In this document: positions 23,551 to 33,296 of the stretch, one piece after another | Layout: each line of letters starts with the position of its first letter | Position numbering within the stretch: the first letter of the stretch is position 1 | From: Euclidia mi | Lineage: Eukaryota > Arthropoda > Insecta > Lepidoptera > Erebidae | NCBI GenBank assembly: GCA_944739405.2 | Contig: OX123182.2 | Coordinates: 15,015,326-15,079,325 of the forward strand | Direction of reading: 5' to 3' | DNA length: 64,000 bases | Notes under the pieces: generated by a model | Told to the model about the DNA's origin: nothing | What the model saw: only the letters and a program-made list of their open reading frames with translations | Databases searched by the model: none | Position numbers and translations under genes: made by a program

Positions 23551-23818
23551 TGTTAAGCGTGTAACAAAACGTTCTATGCAAAAAGTTCGTATGAGGCTCG
23601 ATAGATGGCGTTGTAAATTTGTGCTTAAAAGTCGCAAGCGTTTGTTTCACATCGGGCTATATAAGGTCCGTGAGATTTAATTTTTTTTTGTCGATATATA
23701 GTACCATATTAGAACGGGCGTCAGTGGTTTTATTGAATAATCCCCTAGTCGTCGAAACAGTGCAGTGGTGTGGTGCATATTTCGTCCGCTTTACAAGTAC
23801 CATAAGGGTGCGTGTCCA
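23551..23818 (+). repeat. BEL-A 5' LTR, copy 4
   Basis: 268 bp with TG...CA ends, and a TATA-like box CTATATAAGG at 23657-23666. Confidence 0.92.
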
Positions 23819-24753
23819 TTGGTCCTACTGAGACCGGATTTTTGAGAACAACGGTCCAACGACTGTCGCCCGTACTCGCAGCGGATTGTTGCGGCAAGGT
23901 ACGAGGCTCGTTGCATCGACAGCGCTGGAAGCAGGCCGCTTGAAGCGGTGAAGTGCATTGAGGACAGAAGCGACATCTGACGGGTGCCGCCGTCAACTTC
24001 GGGTTCCTGTACCGATTTCGTCGTGGACATCGTGTGACATCACCAGGAGATTGTCTTTCACCTCAACAGATGGCAGCACTGGATGGATAATTTGTGTCGT
24101 GAGTGTTGAAGTGCAACTGTGAGTACATTTTTATTGACTTATTAGTTCGAGATCATCTCATCCATTGCTTACCAGCTATTTTGAACTTTATTGCCTAGTA
24201 CATTTAAACTTAGAAGTTTTTACCTTATATTATGGACTTAGAAAATTTCAAGTGTAACTACACTTGAAATTTTAGTAACTTTGTAGAAATAAAATTGCAT
24301 GAATAGAGTTTAACTTAGAAGTTTTATAAAAAACGGGGGAACGGGGAACCTATGCCCGACCTCGTGCGATAGTAAAAGTGTTTATAAACACTTGTAAAAT
24401 TTTTCAATATTTTTGAACACTTAGCAATATTTTGTTTGTATTTTAGATAGACTTAGATTTAGTTGTAGAAATTGAGATCACTTTGTTTGCTTATTGTAGT
24501 GTTTTTATGTTGCGATTTATTTTGTTTTACCAATAGTGTAATAATTTTAAATATTGGGCCTGCTTTAAGTTGTAGTTGTTTTTTGTTGATTGTTTTATTT
24601 TTAGTGTAAGTACATATGTGTTGAATTAGTGCATTTGTCGTTAGTAGCTTAAAGCTTTGCGTATTTATAAGATCATATTATTTCATTGGTTTACTGGTGA
24701 AATCAAAATCATATAATATACAAAAATAATTTAGTTAAATAAAAATAAACATA
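23819..24753 (+). other. BEL-A untranslated leader, copy 4
   Basis: As 596-1516, but 14 bases longer because of the palindromic insertion at 24242-24273. It opens with the TGGTC...CCGGAT candidate primer-binding site. No gene seen. Confidence 0.7.
24242..24273. repeat. 15-bp-arm palindrome private to copy 4
   Basis: AAAATTTCAAGTGTA, a 2-base spacer AC, then its exact reverse complement. In the three array units the same place reads straight on (CAAGTGTAGTTTGTAAC). Copy 4 thus gained 14 net bases that mirror the adjacent sequence. Confidence 0.9.
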
Positions 24754-27700
24754 ATGGAAGGCTTAATTAACTTATTAAAAAACTTACAAGGTACGATACA
24801 AAAAGGATTAAATAATTATAAAAAGAGTCCTAAGGATAGAATTACATTAGAGTACATAGAAACTAGAACAGAACTTTTAGAACAAGATTGGAACAAATTT
24901 AAGGACATTAATTCTAAAATACATGAAAAATATGATACAGAACAAGTAAGTGAGATAATAATGGATATTTATGACACTACTGAAGACAATTACATTACAT
25001 ATAAATCATTACTGAAAACAATGTTAAACAAACTTTCAGTCAAACAATCAACACAGGATAAGGCTAATGACAATTCACCTAAAAAAACATCAAGTGCCTT
25101 TGTTAAATTGCCGAAAATTACTATTCCTACCTTTTCAGGCCAGTATAGTGAGTGGGTCACCTTTAAAGATTTATTTATTGGATTAGTTCATAAAACGATG
25201 CTTTAGATGATTGTCAAAGGCTCCATTATCTTAAAAACCATCTTACTGGAGAGGTTGAACAATTGATCAGGCATACTCCAATAAGTGAGGCTCATTATGC
25301 ACAATGTTGGGCTGTATTAGAGAAACGGTATGATAATAAAAAATACCAAGCCAATTGTATATTGACACGTTTGTTTGGCCAGAAACGTATGAGCGTAGAA
25401 TCAGGTTCCGCTCTAAAAGAATTGTTAGACACTACGAATGATTGTTTAAATGCACTTAATAATTTGAACGCAGATGTGACTACATGGGATATAATTATCA
25501 TTCACATTGTAGTTGACAAACTGGATTTAGAGACACGCAAACAGTGGGAATTGAGTGTAAGTCCCACCGACGGTAACGAATTGCCCACGCTTGAGCAATT
25601 TAGATTATTTTTAGAAACACGTTATCGCGCGTTAGAGTTCATTGAGCCGAAAAGGTCTTTTGTTCACCAGGGCAATAGAATACGTACTATACGTAATCAC
25701 CTGCTTTACAGTGTGAGTATTGAGCTGAATATCACAAACTGTGCTTCTGCAAAAAGTTCGCTAATCAACCAATTAGTAGTAGGCGGGAATTCGTAGCGAA
25801 GAACAAGATCTGCTTTAATTGCTTAGGCAGCAATCACACCAAATATAATTGCAAGACACCAACTGCTTGCAAAATTTGTAAGAGGCGTCATCACTCTTTG
25901 CTGCACGTCAATGAAGGCTCCAATAACAGACGCACTGAGGATTCGCCCACTCTCTCTAACAACCAAGCTAGTTCTTCTGATGCATGCGATAAGCCAACAG
26001 TTTCGTGTCTCTCTACTGGTAAATTACCCAATCCAAGACAGATCTTACTAGCCACCGCGCTAATAAGAGCCGAGTCCAGAGTTGGTGATTATCAATTAGT
26101 TCGAGCCTTATTAGATCAAGGCTCCCAGGCTTGCTTCATTACAGAAGCCACTGTGCAGTTGCTCAATTTGAAACGAATTCCTGTCAGAGGAATCATTACT
26201 GGGTTAGGTAACAATAGAACAACCATAGCTAAATATATGGTTCAGTTGTCTATTCAGTCAAGGGTAGATTCTAGCGTAAGACTACAATTCGATGCCTATG
26301 TTTTGAGTAAAATAACCTCTTACTTACCAGACCAGCCCATAAACTTAAGTCGTTTTGACTGGATTGACCCTAGTTTATGCCTAGCCGACCCAGAGTTCAA
26401 CGTGCCAAATAAAATTGATGTACTGTTAGGCGCGGATGCTTACAGCACTATCATGAAAGACGGAATAGTGAAGAGTCCCTCTGGCACTCTAATAGCTCAG
26501 AACACTTCTTTAGGATGGATACTTTCTGGTGTAGTTTATTCAACATGTGAATCGAGACCAAATAATATTAGCGTCATGCACGCACAAATCAAAGAGGACG
26601 AGCTTCTCAAAAGGTTTTGGGAAATCGAAGAACACACGAACACGCAAAGAATATTTACACCAGAAGAGGAAAAATGTGAAGAGCTATACAGAACAACTAC
26701 CAGAAGAGATAAGGATGGTAGATATGTAGTCAAGCTTCCGTTCCGAGATTTAGATCCTCCTTGCAAAGCCGGCAATTCACGTGGAATAGCGGAAGCAAGA
26801 TTTAAATCATTAGAGAAGAGATTAGAAAGGAATGCAGAACTTAAGAAAGAGTACAGCAAGGTTATACAAGAATATTTATATTTAGGACACATGAGGGCTG
26901 TTGACCAGAAGGATGACAAGAAACATTTCGCTGTTTACCTTCCTCATCATGCGGTAATACGCAATGACAAGACGACCACAAAGGTACGTGTGGTGTTCAA
27001 CGCCTCTGAGAAAAATAACAAGGGCGTATCTCTTAATGATACCTTGATGGTTGGGCCGACACTGCAAGCAGATTTACGCCATACGGTCATGAGATGGCGA
27101 CGTCACGCTATTGCTTTAGTAGCTGACATTGTAAAAATGTATCGGCAGGTAAGAATATCTGAAGTAGACAGGATGTTTCAGCGTATTCTTTGGCGTGATA
27201 ATCCTGAATCTGCAATCCAGGATTACGAGCTGCTAACAGTCACCTTTGGAACGGCCTCCGCACCATATCAGGCAGTCAGAACACTTCATCAGGTGGCATA
27301 CGATGTGGTCACAATTATCCACTGGCGGTAGACAAAGTGCTAAATGCCTTTTTCATGGATGACTTGATGACAGGCTGTGATGACGTCGATGAAGGCATTG
27401 AGATATACAAACAAATAACTGAATTATTAGGTAAAGCAGGATTTGTCCTACAGAAGTGGAATAGCAATAATCAATTAATTCTATAGAAAAAGGTAAAGAT
27501 AAAGATCAAATAGAACAAACAATTACAAATGAAAATAATAGCAAAAAAGAACATATAGAAGATAATATTACTAACATACCAGGGCAAAAGAAAATAGAAA
27601 TGAAATTAGATAGTACAATTAAAATTTTAGGACTCACTTGGAACCGCAGTGAAGACAAATTTCAGTACTTAGTAAAATTGCCGTCTGAAATTACTAATAC

Positions 27701-29948
27701 CCTAACCAAGAGTGCTGTTATATCCGATATTGCTCGACTATCCGATCCTTTGGGATGGCTAGCTCCATCAATAGTACTAGCAAAGATCTTCATCCAGAAA
27801 TTATGGCTATCGGGATTAAGCTGGGATGAAGAATTGAGCACAAATTTAGTCGAAGAATGGCGGACATACCGCGCAGAATTGGAGATACTGACTAAGATTC
27901 AGATACCTCGTTGGCTTGGCACTACACCTAATGATGATCTAGAGCTGCACGGCTTTAGTGACGCCTCCAAGGTGGCTTATTCTGCAGTGATTTATCTGCG
28001 ACGGAAGGACGTCACAGGACATATACAGGTCTCACTGCTGGTTGCCAAGACAAGGGTAGCTCCTATAAAGCAAGTTAGCATAACTCGCTTGGAGTTGTGT
28101 GGGGCAATTTTGCTGGCGAAACTGCTATTAGAAACTGCTGAGGTGTTGAATATACCTAAGGTGAAGATTATGGCATGGACGGATTCAACTGTTGTACTGG
28201 CTTGGCTGAATAGCCATCCCAGCAGATGGAAGACGTTCGTGGCAAATCGTACTTCTGAAATATTGACTTCAATGACAATATCTCAATGGTTTCATGTCTC
28301 AAGTACAAACAATCCAGCGGACTGCGCTTCACAGAGGTTGCTACCGAGTTTTTTAGTACAAAACCAAATGTGGTTTTCAGGTTCATCTTTCTTAAAAAAT
28401 AAGAACATTGAATACAATAGACCAACGGATATTAGTAGCATGTTAGAAGAATCAATCAAAGTACACTTAGCAGTAGCTCCAGATTTAATGTTTGATAGAT
28501 TCTCTTCTTTATTGAGACTGTTAAGAGTAGTAGCTTACTGTCGTCGATTTTTAAACAAGGGCAAAAATAAAGTAACATATTTACAAAAGAAAGAAGTAGA
28601 AGAAGCTTTAACAACATGTGTAAAAAAGGTACAAAGAGAGACATTTACAAGGGAATATGAACAAATACAAAAAATGGGATATTTACTAATGAAAACAAGT
28701 AAACTGAAAGCTTTATGTCCGTATCTAGATAGTGCAAATATTATGAGAGTAAGAGGTAGGTTGGAAAAGTCACAATTAGATGAACTGACAAAGCACCCAA
28801 TTATTTTGCCAAAGGAGTCTCATTTCACTCATCTTATTGTGGCAGATGCGCATATCAGAACCTTGCATGGCGGTCCACAAATTATGTTAAATTATTTAAG
28901 AACAGCTTATTGGATTATTGGCGCCGAAGGGTTGGTCAAACACCATGTACGCAAATGTGTTACCTGTGCCAGGCAGAGAGCCAGCTGCAAAAACCAGTTC
29001 ATGGGGTCTTTGCCCACTGTTCGCTGTACTCCTGCCCGTCCATTCTTACATAGTGGTGTTGACTACGCTGGTCCAATAAACATAAGAACAACCAAAGGAC
29101 GTGGTCATAAGTCATACAAGGGTTATATCTGCCTATTTGTGTGTATGTATACCTGAGCACTACACTTAGAAATAGTCAGTGACATGAGTACGCAGGCATT
29201 TCTTGCTGCCTTTCGGCGCTTTGTATCTCGTAGAGGTCATTGTGCAAAGTTACGGAGCGACAACGGTACTACTTTCATTGGTGCAGCTAGAGAGTTACAA
29301 CAGTTAGCTTCGATCCAACCTAACATAGCAGAGCAACTTGAAGCCCTAGGTACGGAATGGCATTTCATTCCTCCCCATGCACCTAATTTTGGAAGACTGT
29401 GGGAAGCGGGGGTGAAATCGACCAAATTTCACCTCAAACGTGTGATTGGCGAATCAACTCTTACGTATGAAGAGCTGAGTACGTTATTAACGCAAGTTGA
29501 GGCTTGCCTAAATTCGCGACCTCTGAGTATCATTATGACTACTGACCCTGGTGAACCATTGCCTCTAACCCCAGGACATTTCTTAATTGGCGAACCTATA
29601 ATCAATGTGCCTGATAACTGTTATGAAGGTTCCAATGTAAATTGTTTAACGCGTTGGCAACATGTTCAGAGAATGTTGCAAACCTTTTGGAAACGATGGT
29701 CTACTGAATATTTATCAACCCTTATGAATCGTTATAAATGGTCAGTACAAGTACCAGAGCCTAAGATTGGGGACATCGTCTTGATAAAAGAGGATGATTT
29801 GCCACCATGTAGATGTTCATTAGGTCGTGTAATTCAAAAACATCCAGGTGACGATAATGTAACCTGTGTGGTCACATTGCGTACCAAATCAACTGTTTTA
29901 AAAAGGCCAACATCTAAATTATGCATTTTACCAGTTGCAGAACAATAA
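24754..29948 (+). pseudogene. gag-pol: BEL-A gag-pol, broken by frameshifts and a stop
   Basis: Order of domains: DUF1759 gag from ATG 24754; Cys/His knuckles 25815-25900; retropepsin-like DQGSQ near 26115; RT with LPHHAVIRND near 26940 and catalytic FMDD at 27352-27363; RNase H with GFSDAS near 27952; integrase with an HHCC zinc region near 28850-28990 and core motifs DYAGP near 29060, SDNGT near 29257 and LWEAG near 29400; and a C-terminal DUF5641-like end. Lesions: the frameshift before 25206 shared with the array, frameshifts between about 25675 and 25800, near 27305 and near 27475, and TGA at 29154-29156 (CGA at the matching place in BEL-B). No env-like ORF follows. It cannot make a complete polyprotein. 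Confidence 0.92.
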
Positions 29949-29981
29949 TTTGTTTTATTTGTATATTTTAATTGAATTAAT

Positions 29982-29996
29982 ATCTATGTACAATTT
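29982..29996. repeat. Target duplication, left, of R1-clade LINE
   Basis: ATCTATGTACAATTT, repeated exactly at 31065-31079 and flanking the LINE. Confidence 0.93.
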
Positions 29997-31064
29997 TTTT
30001 TTTTTTTTTTTTTTGACTCATGGTGGAAACCAGACAATTTACGGGCTGACCCCCCCAGGCTGGGCCCCTAAAGGGGCTCAGTCTAGGGAGAGTGTGGTGA
30101 CTCCCCGACGAGAAGCGCCGGGACTACCCACTAAAACCACCATGGTGTTCCTCTATCCGATCCCATTGAATGGCGGGGTCACGGGACCTACGTTAGTATT
30201 ACTGCCGCGACCCCGCCTGAGCTGGCCCGCCGAAGCGGGCCCCGTCCCTCGCATGCATCCATCTGCATCCATCATAATTGTCCTCATACATCCTCTTTCA
30301 TACTACGAGCGGAAAAGAAAGACGTAGTCTACTAACGCTACGAGAGGCGCACGCGGAACACGTGCGCCGCCTCTCGGGCTTAGCGGACGGCGGGCGGTTC
30401 AAAACAGGCCCGCCGCCCGCTGGCGTGTACTCACGGTGGCCGGAGATCGTTGAGCGCCCTCCGGCGACGACGCCCGGTTCTGCGGGTGGAGACAGGTCGC
30501 ATGGGCTCCCTATCCCGCTCCGCCGCCTCCTTGATCGACATCACCGTCTCACAGAAGGAGGCGGCGGCGTCCCAACACATCTCGCTCCGAACCATGGAAC
30601 GAATCAAGGTCCAAAGCGAGAGTTCGACCACTCCTATCGCCGCGACTAGGTCCCGGCGCTGCGATGCCCAAGCAGGGCATTCCGCCAAAGTGTGCAGCGC
30701 CGTGTCCTCTACTGGGTCACGGCGATCTCCGCAGTGGTGACATCCGGGCGTCTCCTCCCGGCCAATGCGGTGCAGGAACCGGCCGAAACAACCATGGCCG
30801 GTTATCACCTGTGTCAACCGGAAGGTGAGGGCGCCGTGTCGTCTCTCCAGCCACTCGTCGAGTACGGGCCTCACTGCCTCGATGCAGCGAAGCCCCGCGC
30901 TGGGGTGCGTGAGTCGCTGTCGCCATTCCGCCACTAGGACCTGTCGGAGTTCCGCCTTCCGCGCCTCAATCTCGCGAGGCGCGGGTTCTCCGCCTAGTGA
31001 CCGGGCTTCGCGGCGCCACTTATAAAGCGACGCCAACAGCCCGGCCTGCAGGTCCCAGGGCGGA
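29997..31064 (-). mobile_element. 5'-truncated R1-clade LINE inside BEL-A
   Basis: Minus-strand insertion with its poly-A end as a T-run at 29994-30014, an exact 15-bp target duplication at both ends, and a GC-rich body unlike the AT-rich BEL-A around it. Only the last part of ORF2 and the 3' UTR (30430-30015) are present: classic 5' truncation during target-primed reverse transcription. Confidence 0.92.
30431..31036 (-). pseudogene. R1-clade ORF2 C-terminal fragment
   Basis: The 201-residue frame reads from the truncated 5' edge (near 31062) to a TAG-type stop at 30431. Motifs: QVITGHGCFGRFL, then a Cys/His cluster CHHCGDRRDPVEDTALHTL ending AEC. This 'tGHG.f..yL..ig....C..C....dt..H.l..C' layout is the C-terminal region of R1, TRAS and SART-type LINEs. 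The endonuclease and RT are absent. It ends in an Arg-rich tail (GRRRRRALNDLRPP). Confidence 0.85.
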
Positions 31065-31284
31065 ATCTATGTACAATTTAGAGTAAATATTTACAAATCA
31101 GGTCAACTATTTACACATTGTTAAAACGTTACACTGTTTTTGTGATTATCATATATATTTTTTTGTTTAAATTTAGTCATCATAGCATGTGAGTACGAGC
31201 TATCGATCTTAGATCTTAATGGAATTATAGGACAACCCAGCTTAAGAAGGGCATTTCGGCACTAAATGCCCTTGGTGGGCGGTA
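31065..31284 (+). other. BEL-A 3' region and polypurine tract
   Basis: The right target duplication of the R1-clade LINE (31065-31079) and then the rest of the BEL-A 3' untranslated part. It ends in GGTGGGCGGTA (31274-31284), a purine-rich primer site directly before the 3' LTR and identical to that of BEL-B (57554-57564). Confidence 0.8.
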
Positions 31285-31536
31285 TGTTAAGCGTGTAACA
31301 AAACGTTCTATGCAAAAAGTTCGTATGAGGCTTGATAGATGGCGTTGTAAATGTGTGCTTAAAAGTCGCAAGGCGTATATAAGGTCCGTGAGATTTAATT
31401 TTTTTTTGTCGAAATATAGTACCATATTAGAACGGGCGTCAGTGGTTTTATTGAATAATCCCCTATTCTTTGAAACAGTGCAGTGGTGTGGTGCATATTT
31501 CGTCCGCTTTACAAGTACCATAAGGGTGCTTGTCCA
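31285..31536 (+). repeat. BEL-A 3' LTR
   Basis: 252 bp, matching the 5' LTR except for a 16-bp deletion (in the part upstream of the TATA-like box) and about eight substitutions. It begins TGTTAAGCG, ends TGTCCA and is followed by ATAAG. Confidence 0.92.
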
Positions 31537-31556
31537 ATAAGATTTAGGTATAATGT

Positions 31557-31823
31557 CAGTAATATTAATAATAATATTCTACCACATTCACACAACACCA
31601 TCTAGTCCCAAACTAAGCAGAGCTTGTACTATGGGTACTAGACAATGGATAAACATACATATATACTTTTGTGTAAATACATACATATTATACATAGAAA
31701 CACCCAGACCAAGACAAACATCCATGTTCACGCACACACTTAATGTTTGACTTGAGCGGGAATCGAACCCGCGACCTTTGGCGTAACAGTCGCTTACACT
31801 CCCGCTGCGCCAACCGGTCGTCA
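31557..31823 (-). mobile_element. tRNA-headed SINE
   Basis: On the minus strand it begins with a tRNA-like head (GGTTGGCGCAGCGGGAGTG, A box) and a B box GGGTTCGATTC near 31769, followed by a body with the phrases CAAGCTCTGCTTAGTTTGGG and AATGTGGTAGAATATTA, and an AT-rich tail. I recognise this body as a widespread lepidopteran SINE. The head lacks a pairing acceptor stem, so it is not a tRNA gene. It lies directly beside the BEL-A target site. Confidence 0.75.
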
Positions 31824-33150
31824 GACCATGTACATAGGCAATATGTTAAAAATGATCTTATGTTTATCTTTTGTGTTTAGGTTGCATAACCGAGAATTTC
31901 ATGGTCTATTTGTAGTGAAACCTGGTTTTGCACTTTATTAATTTCTTTATTCTCTTAGCCACGGTGCAATTGCCGTTTAAACGTTGAACAGATTTCTATA
32001 GTTTTTTTATCTATTTTGCAGGCAAAATATTTGGTTGCAGTAAATCGCCGTAAGACTAGATCATAGATTTTTATATCACAGTGGGCATGACTTCTTGTCA
32101 CTGGACACCCATCTACAAATCAAATAGTGACAGATGCACTTTACCTCGTTCATCTATAGATTCATGCCGTCTCTACTGTGTCATGGGTGCCCAAGCATTT
32201 TATAAGAAATACATCGTACCAATATCAGAATAATATCATCTCTATATTCATGTGTTCGTATTGTTGGCGGATTCAATCACAATATATGCTCTGTTGTGTC
32301 ATGGGGTAAATGTGAAATTGTATGGAAGGTCATAATATATATACATATACATCATGATGATATTTTTCATGATTTACTACACGTTGATAGCATATAGTTA
32401 AAGTTATTTTGTTTGTTGCTTTATATCTATTTAGTTTTTAACAATAACTACTTCCTGTACTGGAAATAGGTTAAAGAATTGACGCTTCATCTTTACTTGA
32501 ATATCTTAACACGGCAATAAGGCGGATAAAGATAATATGTTATAGGGAGCATATTATTCAAGTCGGTACCATATAATTGACGACATACCTACTAACTAAA
32601 ATGGATCTGATTTTGTTTGACACGTTTTTACGCCTTAACTGCTGAGCCAATCAGCATAAAATGTTGGTTGTAATTTAGGCTAAGCCGAGGCCATAGCTTT
32701 TATAAGGCAGTTTGCAAATAAAATTACTATATCTGGCTCTACTATTTTACATATCGTGTGTTACTAATCCAATGTACGTTGGTCATCAATCACAGTATCC
32801 AGACGTGGTTGTACCGGAGAACTGATCGATGTGACCTCCCTCAATAGCCGTCTCCTCTAAGAGTAATATCTTCTTCATTCAATACACCACAAGCAATACG
32901 GCGAGTGACAAATTTTGGAGGCTGAGGTTTGATTTGGGTTTGGGTAAGCAAAATATGATTGAATAATTAACTATGTATATTAATATCTATGTATTTTATA
33001 ATTATTTATTATATATTTATGTACGTATATAGTTATTTATGTAAGTATATCGTAATTTAAGTATGTATACAGTTCATTATCTACGTATATATTTGTATTA
33101 TTAATATTCATCAATAAAGATTGCCAAACTACCCTCTTTCTGAATCCGTA
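31824..33150. other. Non-coding stretch, no supported gene
   Basis: AT-rich sequence with a loose TATGTA/TATTTA repeat at 32980-33090. A minus-strand reading near 32925-32832 gives about 30 protein-like codons with no recognisable match. Nothing else stands out. Confidence 0.5.
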
Positions 33151-33154
33151 GAGT

Positions 33155-33296
33155 TCTTATCCATCCAAAGGTTGCCTGTAAGAGATTACTAAATAGTGAT
33201 AAGGCCGCCAATTGTACTATCTGTTATTTTTGTTAAGTTTTCATTATTGTAAATTTCTTTGGTGCAATAAAGATGATGATTATTATTATTATTATT
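33155..33296 (+). repeat. LINE 3' end with (ATT)n tail
   Basis: The series AAAGGTTGCCTG, GATAAGGCCGCC and GTGCAATAAAG followed by ATT repeats (33280-33296) is the 3' end of a very common lepidopteran LINE, as I recall it. A decayed relative lies at 38590-38730 on the minus strand. Its ATT tail served as target for the Dong-type element. Confidence 0.65.

Larger units (their letters stand above)
23551..31536 (+). mobile_element. BEL-A: full-length but decayed BEL/Pao retrotransposon
   Basis: Bounded by LTRs at 23551-23818 and 31285-31536 and by a 5-bp duplication, ATAAG, at 23546-23550 and 31537-31541. It contains leader, gag-pol remnants and a nested R1-clade LINE (29997-31064). The LTRs differ by a 16-bp deletion and several substitutions, so the insertion is not recent. 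The part up to 25314 was the source of the BEL-A pieces in the array. Confidence 0.93.

Noticed and set aside
31750..31820. A possible tRNA gene on the minus strand
   Set aside because: A and B boxes are present, but no acceptor stem pairs and the sequence runs on into a SINE body. It is a SINE head. The same applies to 46590-46670 and 44031-44090.
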